Below the pieces are notes generated by a model that searched no databases, was not told the DNA's origin, and saw nothing but the letters and a program-made list of their open reading frames with translations. A program made the translations under genes and the position numbers. Positions 22,109 to 33,837 of a DNA stretch of 64,000 nt are shown here, piece after piece. Source of the DNA: Tenebrio molitor (Eukaryota; Arthropoda; Insecta; Coleoptera; Tenebrionidae); contig NC_091054.1 of assembly GCF_963966145.1 (NCBI RefSeq), positions 10,788,001 through 10,852,000 of the forward strand. Direction: 5' to 3'. Each line of letters begins with the position of its first letter. Position 1 is the first letter of the stretch.

Positions 22109-23737
22109 GAAAAATAGGTAGTTATATGGAAAAATCACTAGATAATTTCTGGCGGTCAATTTAAATTATTACAACTTTATAAATAATAATAAATGTTTTC
22201 ACTTCATTAATTATAGGTAAAGAATTTTATTTAAAAAAGTGAAACAATATATGCTGCGTTCGGCAATGTCATTCAACCTGCTCTGGGTTCAGATCTGGAT
22301 ATTTTAGAGCTGCCTAAAGCCGGCTAAATTTGAACCAATCATATGCAGTAGATTTTAGCGCAACAAATTTAAAACACTTCTTTTAGTTTAAAAACAGACT
22401 ATAGACCAATCAAATCTAAGTACAGTGTACACAACATTGCCGGTTAATTTTTTGGGTAGAATGCAGTGTTGGTGGTTATTTGGTTTTGGGTAAAACTACA
22501 GTCAATTTTGATGTTACCGAGACAAGCAAAATGTCAAAAATTTAAATTTCTTACGTCAGACATAATGACATTCCTTGTGTCAGACATAAACTATTTGAAA
22601 AAGCATGCCATTAAACGTCATACATCGGGTTTTTTTTTTGCCTCCAATAGTAGGTACCTAAGTACCTACTCGATTGTTTTGCAATTAACTGTACCTACTT
22701 TTTATCGGCTCAAAATGTCATAAACTGTCTCCAGGCACTGTTCTTACTCTTTTTCGTGTTTTTGGGTTTATCGTTCTGTGATTACTCCAAATCGATTCAT
22801 GACTTCTAAGAAACTTGGGTTTTTTTAACTTTGACATTTCCCCTGTAAAATGTCACGGCAACGTGGAATTTCCAGTGTAATTTTTTTAATTTCCAATTAG
22901 TAATTCAGTACCTGTAGCATTGTTACAACAATGTATTAGTGAAATTTCAGTAAAATTTCATCAACAAAGATTGGTTAATAGGTATTCATAACAAAAGATT
23001 TAAGTTTAGTCGTTGGTGTGTTAGAATAGACTAGTAAAATTTACTGTACTGATGTTGGTAGCGTTGAACTGTCAACTGACATACGTCAAAAAATAAATCT
23101 CGCAGAGAACAAAGCAAATTCATAAATAACAATGAACAAAACGTTTAATTATCATCCTGGGATTTGGACTTCTCTTTCAGCGCAATTTGTCTAATTTACG
23201 GCGGCTTTAGTGATACTGATAAACTTTCTTCAACATTCATTTTCAAACATCAAACGCGAAAATTTAAAAAAACTGACGTTTTAAATAAATTTTTCGTTAC
23301 TGGCTAAAATTATGCCACATAAATGTGATCAACCAACGCAAAATTCGCTACATTTAAAAGTTTAATTTTTTTATTTATAAAATGGTATAAAGCGGCATAA
23401 TAGAAAAAATTGTATAAAAGACTCGTTGCAGAAGGTCCTTCAAGCACTCATTTGTTCCTCCAAAAACACGAATTCTTTTAAAGTTTTGTATGGTTTGGAC
23501 ATCCCTCACCAAAGTTTCAACTTTAATTTTTTTTTTGTTCGAGACTGTCAGAATTTGAGAATTTTCTCCTGTGTGATAAATGTGATAAATGTCACAACTT
23601 GTCAAAATCAAACGTCAAGCTAATTTTAAAGATTTTAAGCGATTTGGAGCCTTTAAGGGGCTCGTCGAACAAAAAACGTTGTATTCAACTCGTTTGTGTG
23701 TAAATTGAGCTTTTTTTGGCACTCGTGGACCTTTAAA
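22109..23737. other. Repeat-derived intergenic DNA, no gene seen
   Basis: AT-rich. A 25-base inverted repeat around CCAAAACCAAATAACCACC (21600) and GGTGGTTATTTGGTTTTGGG (about 22470) brackets the Tc1-type relic and its flanks, suggesting an older enclosing element. No coding region recognised. Confidence 0.45.
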
Positions 23738-23960
23738 ACTGGTCGTCAAAATCATGCTTTGACGCAATGGAAAATGCTCTATTGTAAAACGGTCTTAAAT
23801 ATCATAACCTATCATCATGTTGGATGACATTTATTGACCATGATTAATTAATTTTTTGACACTTTGTTGACGTGGGCATAATCAGGTAGGGAAATTTTTT
23901 AATTTGTGACAATCTAACCAAATTCTGAAATGACATTGACGACCAGAATTTTTTGCTCGC
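23738..23960. mobile_element. MITE family B, copy 3 (left end lost)
   Basis: Carries GGAAAATGCTCTATTGTAAA, ATCATAACCTATCATCATGT, TTTTGACACTTTGTTGAC and the right end TTTTTTGCTCGCG, in the same order as the complement of 8091-8337. The left terminal CTGTCGCGAGC is missing. Confidence 0.75.
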
Positions 23961-24195
23961 GGGTGACTATTAAAATTTTCACTTGGAGTTGGCTTTGAAC
24001 GAGTTTTTATTTTTTCTGTTACTTTAGACACTCGCAAGAACGAACGACAAATGTCAGTCACTCAATTGAAACATAACCAAATTAAGAGAGAAAAAAAATA
24101 GTTATTGAAATGTCAAATTTGTCAGTGTCTAAGGTGCAACGGAAAACAAAGAATGATCCATAGCCAACCCTAAGTGAAAATTTTAATAGTCACCC
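23961..24195. mobile_element. MITE with 24-bp inverted ends
   Basis: GGGTGACTATTAAAATTTTC at the left and GAAAATTTTAATAGTCACCC at the right, 235 bp apart overall. It directly abuts the family B copy on its left. Confidence 0.7.
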
Positions 24196-24202
24196 GTTAT
24201 AT

Positions 24203-24336
24203 CCTGTTCACGTTGGACTGAACATCAGTGGTGCAAATCGCACATATTTGGCATTAACTTTCATATGAGTTGTCAGTGTTGTCACAGTAACAGGTCAGTC
24301 ATTTGCACCACAGCTGTTCTTCCCAACGTGAACAGG
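24203..24336. mobile_element. Small foldback MITE, 134 bp
   Basis: CCTGTTCACGTTGG at 24203 and CCAACGTGAACAGG ending at 24336 are perfect complements. A second inner pair (GGTGCAAAT / ATTTGCACC) extends the hairpin. Confidence 0.65.
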
Positions 24337-24779
24337 TATTACTACATATTAAAAATGGCATTAATCGACTTTTTTTTTATTTAAGGAACTGGCTCATCGT
24401 CATCATATGTCAATATCATATCGATCCTTTCGTCATTGGAGCACATTTTAATTAACAAATTATGTATTTCAGAATTATACAAAGAAGAACTGTCAAATGA
24501 TTGTCAATAATGTCAGGAGTGTCCAGATTTCATAGTAAATAATAAAGACATCAAGCTATCATTGAATAGCGTATTACTGGTTGCATTTAAATTTCATTAG
24601 GTTCGGAAAGTTATGTGAATCACTCTATATTTCTACAAAATCACTCTTAATTAATTATTTCCTTCATCTTTTCATCATTTGCATTTTTGTTCGTTTTGCA
24701 ACTTTTACGTTTCCCCATTTTCTGCTAATCTAATCGCGCTTTTTTCAATCTGTTTCTTGTCCATTTTCGATCACCTAGT

Positions 24780-25166
24780 TCTTCTCCTTCGGCATTAACG
24801 TCTTCATCGAGGGAACCCAGATCTGGAAGGAACCACCGTGCGTCAAAACGCAAACGTGACGTGGTGGTCTTGTGCGGGTACGACTTCTCCCACGTCGGGT
24901 ACCACTTCGCCTCGCACCTACACCACTGGCTAACCTACTTCCCGGTACTTTTTCTTACGGTTAAGAGCATCTGACAGTGGAAACCTCATTTCTCGAGTAA
25001 ACAGGGGTCCGCGAGTCCAGTTCACCGGTACCACTCCGTCGGTCAAGACGCTGGTCCGCTCCGAGAAAACGCGAAGTACCATGCGGATCCACCTCGCCCA
25101 GTGCTGTGCCCATCGCTGGTCCACGCTCTGCGCCTGAACGACGACGGTGCCCACGAACTATGCGAC
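24780..25166 (+). promoter_or_regulatory. Probable 5' UTR exon(s) of the Spätzle gene
   Basis: GC-richer than its surroundings, with a possible acceptor CACCTAG (about 24778), a donor CCCG|GTACT (about 24943) and an acceptor CTGACAG (about 24977). It leads into the short signal-peptide exon. Several short frames look codon-biased but shift frame and show no family match, so I treat the block as untranslated leader. Confidence 0.4.
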
Positions 25167-28100
25167 ATGTTTCGCCTAATCCTGCTCCTCGTAAGTAACA
25201 CTGCGGGTAATTGTTATGCGGGAAGTAGTCGCGGTACCGTTCGCGCGGTCTGGGTCTGTAGGCCAGCGATCCACCGATCGAAGGGGCCGAGATCGCAGTC
25301 AATTAGCGGCGCTCCCAAAATCTCTACTTTCTCCGCGTCTGTGCACATCTGTGACGTAATTTACATAGAGTCTAACAGTTTTTGGCCAATTGACGAAAGT
25401 GTACAGAATCGGGCTGGAGCGGTCCTTGGCCTTGTACCAACCATCCGAAGTGGGCCACTGGGACGGTCTCGTTTTTATGCACGTGATGCACTATTGCTTT
25501 CACATCGATTTCGGATGCGAGCGGAAAAAAGAAGCCCGAGGCCGCTCAATGAAACGTCCGATTCCGATCTGAATGCAAATCGAGCCCAACCACTCCATGA
25601 ATGAACAGTTATGGCTTTGTATCGAGGCGATTTTTTTCCACTGGATATCCGACACGTGCCAAGTAGAACATGGACGCGAAGCTCGAACGTCGAATTTGGC
25701 GAGCGAACGCCACAATTGGAACGCAGCGTTTTCCAAGTGCGACATCAGTGCACCTGGACGAGTGGACGCGCTCGAAGTGGAGCTGAGCTGCACTTTCACG
25801 GGACGAATGGGGACGGCATCTGCTCAAGACAAACAATTTTTTCTTGGTCACGATCAAAATTTGTTTATAAATATGCACGTCGGTGTGGATCCGACGTGGA
25901 CAACGATTTTTTGCCGTTCAACAGAAACTTATCTGAATGACACCTAATTAATGATTGCACTTAAAGAGAAAACATTCTTCTGGTGGAAGTCATTTTTGTT
26001 TTTTGCAATTTTCGACGATTCTTCTCTTGAGTGATTTCTCTATATTTTCTCTTTCCTCGATTGTTTTTAAGCGAAACTTCAACTTTACTCTCAGTGTTTT
26101 ACCACAAAAATCTTATAATTGATTTCATATAAATGTTCATCAAGTGAGATGTGCATTTGTAAGAGCACCTTTAATTTAGTTACATTACAAAAGTCACATT
26201 TATGAAGGCCATCTCCAATAAATCTTTGCTTGGTAAAAATACAAAGACAAAAACAAATAAGAATTACTTTAATTTAATCAGTAAAAAGACGTAACATTGC
26301 TTTTGAAATCAGCAATGTTAAAATGGACAAAAACTGAAAAACTAGTCAAATCGGGTTCGCGCAGAGCAAGCAACTTTGACAGTCAAAGTCACTAGCTTTA
26401 GCTTTAATACCAACAGAAAATCAGATTTTCATGGCTTGCTTAGATGCACATTTATATGAAATTGAGTATATGATGAATAACATCATTTAAATGCCATTTG
26501 TGACTAAGTAGTTTTTAATGTGGCTAATACTGTCGCGAGCAATAAATTTTGGTCGTCAATGTCAATCTTTGACGCAATGGAAAATGCTCCATTGTACAGC
26601 AATGTCAACAAGAAATTACTCCCTAGAATTCGAACTTTTAGGGAAATTACGTTGCCTAAGGTTGGTTACCTACTATTAATCAAGAAACAAAAACTGATTG
26701 TGAAATGAAAAAACATCCATCAATTAGCGACAAATGAGCCATTTGCAACTGTTGCAAGGAATTTGCTGCCTTACATTTTTGACATCGTTACGATATCTTT
26801 TGTTTGTCACCAGAAAGCACATAACCAAATTAACCAAATTTATGGCAACCTAGTAACGAATATCCCTAAATCCTAGGGAGTAATTTCTTGTTGACATCAC
26901 TGTAAACTGTCGTAAATGTCATAACCTATCATCATGTTGTATGATATTGGGTGATTCAAAATGATTGTAGATGAGTATGGCAACTATAATTATGTGGCAA
27001 CAGTGTGGGTGGGGTTGGGTTGACATTTGATAAGCGTGCATTTGATTTTTTTTATACCATTGCACAATGATTTGAAAATTTTCAAAATTGGGCGATTATG
27101 AACTGTCAAAGAAATGTCAACTCTATTCTACCCACACAGTTGCCACATAAATTTTCGTACATAGTTGCCATACTTATCCACAATCATTTTGAATCACCCA
27201 ATATAGGGTTATTCACCGTAGAGTTCCCGCGAAAATTTAATGTTATGCAACACAACATACTAAAAGCTTAGATTGCTAGATACCATGTTTAGGTAACGTT
27301 TTACAAGTAAGGAATCAAAGCAGTTTCATTTAAAAGTCAAAATGACATTCTTTTCTCTGTGTAAGGTTATATCAAGAAAATTGGATGAAATCAACGTTAT
27401 AAAAAAAGGTTAGAAATAGGCCTATTTGGGTATCTTTGAGACTAAACATGTGCAGGTTGAACAGCATTTTTACGGCACGATAAAGTCGTGTAAAACGTAC
27501 GAATTTTTTTATTATGTCAGACTATTAAATTATTCTTCTTATAACCTTACATAGAGAACAAAAACGTTAAACATGGTATCTAGCAATGTGAGCTTTTGGT
27601 ATTTTGTGTTACATAACATTAAATTTGCGCTGGAACTCTACGGTGAATAACCCTGTATTAATTGTAATTTTTTTCTCATTTTTTGACACTTTGTTGACAT
27701 AGGCATAATTAGGCAGTTTTTTTTTTTTAATTTGTGACAATCTAACCAAATTTTGAAATGACATTGACGACCAAAATTTGTTGCTCGCGACACATAGTGA
27801 CATTTTTTTAATAAACAATTGTCAGTGTCAAAATTAAGTAAAAAACCACTCTGTACCACCCCAAAATGTGCACATATGGACCAGCCGTATAACAATTTGA
27901 CACCAAATCATAGTTAAGGTTATGTTAATTTCACTTCCCGGACCTGTTTTCCGCGAATTCATTTTCAAAACAAATTTAATGACAAATCAGCGGAAATATT
28001 TTTCAAATTTGAAATAAAGTCTCGCTCGTCAGGGCGCAGGCTCAGTTACATTAAAAAAATGTTGACACCCAGTGTGACTAATCGTATTATCATGAAAATC

Positions 28101-31100
28101 ACTATTTGGCTCATACCAACATGATAACGTTTTCACAATTGTTAACACTGCATTCCACCACCTACGTTGGAAATACAACCGGCCACACTGTTTGGTGAAA
28201 AATGCGTCAGATTGTATTTGTTAGGTTATCTGTCAATTTCCGTTTTTACAACTCAAAATTTTAGAATAAAGGAAAAGAACGAAAACCTTTTTTAAAATGC
28301 AGCAAGTAAGTAGGTAGAAAATCAAATTCTAAAAGCAAAATAAACTTATGAACTAATTTTAATGTTTTCGAATCATGTTTGTGAAATATGTAATTATATT
28401 GCCAACTTAGAAATTTAGAAATATGTATTTTTATTTTGCCAACATAATTCAACAGGTGGTGGAAATTTAGAATTGAGACAAAATATACCGAGTGACTATA
28501 AATGATTGAAGGAAAATAGTGGATTGGCAACACTGATGCAGTTGGTAGTGCAAGTCTTCTCGTGCATCATCTGTCAATCATTCCTATTTAGGTTAGGTTA
28601 AGTCACGAAGTACATTGTCGATTTAGATTTTTTTGACGTTTGTTTCAATTTTAAAAATTGCGTGTGTCATGCCAACGATGTTGCCAACTAAAGATTTCAA
28701 ATGTGTTACCAACATAACAAAATAATTTTCAATCATTTATAGTCACTCGGTACATCTTTTGTTAATAATCAATGTCAATTTTGACAAACAAAATGCCTAA
28801 TCTAACCAAAAATGCGAAAGTGCTCATTCTTTCCAAATTAGAAGAAGGATGGTCGATCCGGAGGGTAGCCCAGTATTATAACATCGTGAAGAGCACCGTG
28901 AAAAGGATAAAACAGACAATATTATGGTGTTCCAAAATATCAGTGACGTTTTATGTTGTCAAACTTACGTAACCTATATAAAAAATATGACGTTCAAATT
29001 TCAAAAAGGTGTCTTTACATGTAGAAAAAACTGTAATAAATCGACTTCTTGATTTTTGAGGTGTACTCTATAATTTTGAAATTAACTGTACAGTTATTGA
29101 GTTAGGGACACGGAATTTCGGGCATCATTTTTCGGTCACATCAAAAAATTGCGATGTAAATCACTCTTTATTGTCAACGTGACATTCAAAGATCAAATTT
29201 TGAAATTTATTTTCTGTTCACGTCAATCGCATGTCAATTGTCAACCATTGAGGTTAATAATACAGGGTTATTCTAAATGATTGTAGTCGAAGTAGGCCAT
29301 GCCCATGTTATTACATTTTTGCCGCTTTCATGTGAACTGTCAGTTTTGTCGCTGTCATTGTCTTTTTTTAGGTGAAAAGTGCTCTGATGAGATTTTTATT
29401 TATTTTTGTTAAATTAACGATTGAATCCAGAAATATTGAGTTGTTTTGCACCCAATTTAACTCCCGTGTGTACTCACTTATTCACATCATTTTGATGTTT
29501 TTTTATGTGGAGCGGCAACCATAAATTTTACATTGAGTTTTCACGCCTGCTTCGACTACAATCATTTAGAATAACCCTGTATAAAGCATTTTTTGACAGT
29601 ATATTTATTGACAGTGATGCCCGAAATTACGTGTCTCTAACTGTACTATGCCGGCCAAAAAATTTGGGCCGTCATTGTCTGTCAATTCAAAAAAAGAAAT
29701 TGTAATCCGTACTTTATTGTCATCATGATTACCGTCTTGATTATGAACGTAATTTTTTGGGTGGTAAATTTCAAAACTCAAAATTGTTTTGTCATTTCTA
29801 CTACACAGAACGTTTACCTCAGGTTATCTATGTACGATTGCTCTAATTTTGTTCATTCGTGTCGGATTTTTGGAATATCTGAGCTTCAAACAGTTTAAAT
29901 TGATTGTCAAACTGACAAGAATCGAAAGTGGGGTTACGATTCCTAAATGTTTATTTACACTTTACTTGAATGTGAAGAAATTGACGGCCAAAATTTTTTG
30001 GCCGCCATAGTACAAGGTTACTTCCCCAAAAAAGTAAAGGTCTTTATAACAAAACTTACAATGAATTTATTACGTGGTGCAGAAAGAAGAAAGTGTTTTA
30101 GGGTATTATTTCAACAGCTGACAGTTCCAAATACGTAATGCACTATTCCGGACACGGAATCTTGGCCAACATTTTTTAGACATTTCTAAAAAAAAAAAGA
30201 TGTAAACCAATCATTAGTGTCATTAATAAATGACATTTATTAAAAATCACTTTGAAGTTTTTCTTGTGACATCAAAAAGGCAGGGAAATGGGATTATCGA
30301 GTCAAAAGTTGGGTTATATTCAAAAAAGGCGAGTTCACACATATTTGTCAGTTAAATGTCAGTTGTGGCCAAGATTCCGTGTCGGGAATAGCACGTTTCA
30401 TTTAATATCGGGTGTTCATTTAAATTTATTCTCCAAGTTGACGTTGAAAAGGCGATTGTGAACTCACCACGGGTTACATCACGGATCACTGGATCAACTG
30501 TTTAAATATAACCTCACTTTTTGCGTTCTTTCGTTGTTTGTGTTTTTACTTTGCAGACTGACGAGTTCACAATCGGCAATATTTTATTTTACTTTCTTCT
30601 TCGTGCACTGTATTGACCACATCGATGGATAGATAAATTGATACCATTTTTTCTTTAATTTTTTAACATCTCTGATGGCAATGGCTTTGTTGCTTTTATT
30701 TCCTTTTTATTTTTTCATTTAGATGTAGGTATTTTTCTTTAACTCTCCTTTTTTCGTCTAATTGGCACTTGTTTTCTTTACTTTACATATCCTTATTCTT
30801 CTTCCAATCAATATTGTTTTAAATATTCGAAATTTGTCTCAATGAGGATAGAAATCAATTTAAAATTAACAATAGGTATAAACACAAATATCGATGATTT
30901 TTTTTGAAAAAAAAGGAAACAACGCAATGGTCGGCGAACGAGGAAGTGAAACTCCAACAAAAGGATCAATGGACTGAATACAGTTCGAATCGAGAATGTG
31001 ATTATTGATTTTTGATTAGAACCGAGAGATTGATTCGAGCACGGAACCCTTCCAGGTACTGAACCGGTGGTACCTGCGAAGCTCCGACGCTCCGATTGTG

Positions 31101-32662
31101 AGAGCAAGATAACCCATTCGCAGTTAACTTCCGCGTAAAAAAATCTAAATCCCAAAGTTGTTTGTTGGTAAAAACTGTTGATTTTCGGCTGTACCGTTGA
31201 ACTGGTTTGGGCAGGTCAGCAACTGTGTCCCCAGTGGGCTGCGCGAATATGCAAAACAATTTGTCACATCGAGCGCCTACGAAAAGCATCACAGGGAAAT
31301 TCGGAGTTTCACCGCCGCCAATGAACCGTCGAGGTCATAAAAAGCGTGAAATGAAGGTCACTTTCTTTTCCCTAGAAGAGCCCACCCGAGCGCGCCTTTC
31401 CCTTCCGGTGATAAAATAAGTGAAATCTCGCTCCGTTTCAGTTATACGCCCGGCGAAGCCTCGCCTACGGTTTCGACTCCGGGGGCGACCAAGGCGCCTG
31501 CGGCAGGCAGTACCGCGCCGGGAAGATGCACCGCCCCCCGTGCGATCTCTCCGCGGGGTACTGCACTTCAGCCGGGGCGGCGTACCCGTGGCACGCCGTC
31601 AAGAGGTTCGTCAGAGAGAACCACGGCCTGATGCGGAGGATGTACGGCGACCAGCGCCACGGCCAGGTCCTCAAGGCTGAGCTGGAGGACGTGGGGTTGC
31701 AACCCCTCGACCACCAGCAGCGATTCGACGACCGCAAAAGTACCAACCACCGCCGCCAATCCAGGCCGGTACTGATCGATTTGTTTCAGTGTACGGCAAG
31801 CAAGAGTACCATTTCAGCACCGACAACGAGCTGGGCCGCGACAGCGAACCTAGGTTCTTGAGGGAGGACGACATCAGCAACGATGACGTCCTCAACACCA
31901 AGTTCGTCTACTCGGAGGAGCCCTCCATCAGCATCAAGCTGGCGGACCTGAGGACCGCGCCTCACTTCAGACCCACGACCCACAAGTCCACGACGGAAGA
32001 ACCGCCGAAGACCACCACCGAAGAGGCGACGACTCCGACGGAGACCACTACGGCGGAGTCCACCACCGACACAACCACCAAGAGCGACAGCGCGAGCCCC
32101 ACGGAAGCCGGCGCGACGAGCGAAGGCGAGAGTCCGGGGGCGATGCTCTTCCAGGACGCGGAGCAGAGCAAGGACGCCCACAAGGTCCAAGTCGACTACC
32201 AAATGAAAGGAGTGTAGGTGTGGAGAAAGTGTCTCTCGCAGTCCTCCATTTTGTCGTTTTCGCAGGAACGCGTGTCCGGTGAAGGAGGAAGTGGTGGCGC
32301 CGTTCTGGGCCAACAACACCCGCGGCGAGGTCCTCGCACTGCTCAACATGTACCCCTTCGAGCAGTACGTCCACTGGGAGAAGTGCACTCACGAGCACCG
32401 CCAGATGTACTGTCGCGATGGATGCCGCTGCGAGCAACAGTATCGCCTACACAGACTGTTGGCCTACGACCCCAACAACGAGTGTCGAGGCATCTTTTCC
32501 GACTGGTTCAGGTTTCCGTCGTGTTGCGTCTGCAAGTGCTACAGCATCCCTCCGGCCGAATTTAGGGTCACGTCGAGGAGTCCACGAGCTTACAGCGACC
32601 AAGAGGTGCCCGACTGGTACAGAAGGAAAAGTGAAGCGATTTTTTCCGGAGATCACGGATGA
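25167..32662 (+). CDS. spz4: Spätzle-family secreted ligand, probably Spätzle 4
   Basis: Secreted cystine-knot protein of the Toll-ligand family. Coding exons: 25167-25190 (MFRLILLL, donor GTAAGT), 31442-31739, 31790-32213, 32266-32662. Phases close for about 380 aa. The first exon is inferred: it starts with a signal-peptide-like ATG frame and its phase-0 donor fits the phase-0 acceptor 6.25 kb away, so the hydrophobic run continues as LLYA. Exons 2-3 encode a Cys-containing prodomain and a Thr-rich, mucin-like linker (about residues 180-225). The last exon holds the Spätzle knot (about 249-355) with ten cysteines, ending CCVCKC. The FWANNTRGEVLALLN and DWFRFPSCC stretches recall Spätzle 4 (also Spätzle 3). 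ATTAAA at 32794-32799 may be the poly(A) signal. The ligand family is secure; the paralogue number and first exon are less so. Confidence 0.85.
25240..25960. other. GC-rich unexplained block in Spätzle intron 1
   Basis: Base composition is coding-like in an otherwise AT-rich intron. Open frames on both strands (for example 25390-25572, 25573-25947) show no recognisable motif. It could be an alternative leader exon, an enhancer or an old insertion. Confidence 0.35.
26597..26902. mobile_element. MITE family D, copy 1 (TA-flanked, 306 bp)
   Basis: Ends CAGCAATGTCAACAAGAAAT and, inverted, CAGTGATGTCAACAAGAAAT, continuing to ACTCCCTAG, with TA on each side (26595-26596, 26903-26904). Comparison with the uninterrupted family B copies shows the exact empty site. 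A second copy is at 33459-33837. Confidence 0.85.
26947..27201. mobile_element. MITE family E (TA-flanked, 255 bp)
   Basis: Ends TTGGGTGATTCAAAATGATT and the complement AATCATTTTGAATCACCCAA, flanked by TA at 26945-26946 and 27202-27203. It is inserted in family B copy 2. Confidence 0.82.
27204..27655. mobile_element. MITE family F (TA-flanked, 452 bp)
   Basis: Ends TAGGGTTATTCACCGTAGAG and, inverted, CAGGGTTATTCACCGTAGAG, flanked by TA (27202-27203 and 27656-27657). Its left TA is the right TA of family E. Inner inverted segments (ATACCATGTTTA and its complement near 27570) extend the arms. Confidence 0.82.
28496..28752. mobile_element. MITE with ends TACCGAGTGACTATAAATGA, 257 bp
   Basis: TACCGAGTGACTATAAATGA at the left and TCATTTATAGTCACTCGGTA at the right are perfect complements; GTTGCCAAC-type inner repeats are also mirrored. 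Confidence 0.8.
28790..28925 (+). pseudogene. Transposase DNA-binding domain relic (Tc1/mariner/pogo type)
   Basis: A frame from the ATG at 28793 encodes a helix-turn-helix-like stretch with LSKLEEGWSIRRVAQYYNI followed by KSTVKRIKQ, typical of the N-terminal DNA-binding domain of transposases. It ends after about 60 codons with no catalytic part. Confidence 0.55.
29091..29643. mobile_element. MITE family H (TA-flanked), host of family G
   Basis: The left end CAGTTATTGAGTTAGGGACA and the inverted right end CAGTTAGAGACACGTAATTT share GACACG-AATTTCGGGCATCA. TA lies at 29089-29090 and at 29644-29645, the latter also serving the neighbouring family A copy. Confidence 0.75.
29271..29582. mobile_element. 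MITE family G nested in family H
   Basis: TACAGGGTTATTCTAAATGA at the left and TCATTTAGAATAACCCTGTA at the right; the complementarity continues through TTGTAGTCGAAG. Confidence 0.83.
29646..30010. mobile_element. MITE family A, copy 2 (inverted relative to 7303-7668)
   Basis: Ends CTATGCCGGCCAAAAAATTT and AATTTTTTGGCCGCCATAG, TA-flanked, 365 bp. It matches the reverse complement of copy 1 along its whole length with scattered differences. Confidence 0.85.
30139..30394. mobile_element. MITE with ends TATTCCGGACACGGAATCTT
   Basis: CACTATTCCGGACACGGAAT with CTTGGCCA is mirrored by TGGCCAAGATTCCGTGTCGG with GAATAG, about 255 bp. It sits in the Spätzle intron. Confidence 0.75.
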
Positions 32663-33458
32663 AGGTCCATAAGTGCCTCAAGCGAAACATGTCAAGGCTC
32701 GTGCTCTTTTATTTTACGGACATTTTGTAACGCATTCTGTACATTTATACATTATTCACATTAACATTTGTGTAGATATTCATACTAAAAGGAATTAAAC
32801 ATTGTTGTGTTCTGACAGCTGTTTCGTCATTTTCTATTCCAAATAGTGTACGCCATTGCTTTGTTTTCAACATGATTTTAAATATTTTGTTAATGTAAAG
32901 TAAAACATTTGTATTGTTATCCAACGCTTCGGTCAGTCTGACCGATTCTAATTACCTAATCGATTTTAAAATTTAAACTGTTAGAAAAACAGTATATCCA
33001 AGCATATCAGGACCATATTGTCTTTTTGACAAACTTGTCAGTCTTGTCGTTGTCACTTCCTAATTGTTCTGTCAGATGTTTAGTGATTTTACCGTGGTGA
33101 GTTTGGTAGAAAACTCATGTGGAAAAATCGAAATAAAAGCCACCATTAAACTGATTTAAATTTTATTTACAGCTTCAACTAAAATTAGTACATTAAGGAC
33201 CAGCGTACAGAAGCGAAATTAAGTTAATCGTAATCAAATGCGAGATTAGAACACGTGATCAGATTGAATCAATCGAAGTTTCGGTTAATCGCGCATTAAA
33301 ATTTAATTCGAATTAAGTATTTAATTTTCTTTCTATAAACTGGCTCATAGTCGGTTTTTTAAACAAATATGTAAACACAATCACATTTAAGATCAGTGTT
33401 CGTAACCTTTCAAAGTAGAGAGGTTTGATTATAAAAATTATAGAAATAAACTGATATA
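32663..33458. other. 3' UTR of the Spätzle gene, then intergenic DNA
   Basis: After the stop, about 130 bases lead to ATTAAA (32794-32799). The remainder is AT-rich with no recognised gene. Confidence 0.4.
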
Positions 33459-33837
33459 ATCGTGTCAAAAATAAATTACTCCCTAGGATTTAGGGATATT
33501 CGCTACTAGGTTGCCATAAATTTTGTTAGGTTGGAGGCTATGTGGTTTCTGGTGACAAACAAAAGATGCCGTAACAATATAAAAAATGTAAGGCAGCGAA
33601 TTCCTTGTAACAGTTGCATTTGGCTCTATTCCTCGCTAAGTGATAAATGTTTTTTCGTTTCACAATCAATTTTGGTTTCTGGCGGCATATTTAGTTGGAC
33701 TAAATCTCTTTCTCAATTCATAGTAACCAACCTTAAGCATTCAAAATTACTTTTGAAAATTTTAGTTACACACAACATGAAAAACGTTATTTCCCTAAAA
33801 GTTCGAATTCTTGGGAGTAATTTATTTTTGACACGAT
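33459..33837. mobile_element. MITE family D, copy 2
   Basis: Ends ATCGTGTCAAAAATAAATTA and TAATTTATTTTTGACACGAT enclose a body similar to 26597-26902 in reverse orientation, with GGTTTCTGGTGACAAACAAA, GTAAGGCAGCGAATTCCTTG and TTTCCCTAAAAGTTCGAATT in common. Confidence 0.78.

Larger units (their letters stand above)
26530..27793. mobile_element. MITE family B, copy 2, host of three nested MITEs
   Basis: Left end CTGTCGCGAGCAATAAATTT after TA, right end ...TTGCTCGCGACA. Family B body fragments (GGAAAATGCTCCATTGTA; GTCATAACCTATCATCATGT; TTTTTGACACTTTGTTGACA) are separated by inserts at 26597-26902, 26947-27201 and 27204-27655. It lies in intron 1 of the Spätzle gene. Confidence 0.82.

Noticed and set aside
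24780..25166. Coding-looking peptides (FSFGINVFIEGTQIWKEPP; VVVLCGYDFSHVGYHF) upstream of the Spätzle signal exon
   Set aside because: They need frame changes to connect and match no family I know. They are better explained as a leader exon ending in the signal-peptide ATG. A protein search hit to both peptides in one protein would overturn this.
31786..32388. 200-codon minus-strand frame opposite the Spätzle exons
   Set aside because: Shadow of the Thr-rich linker. The plus strand has the cystine knot and consistent splice sites.
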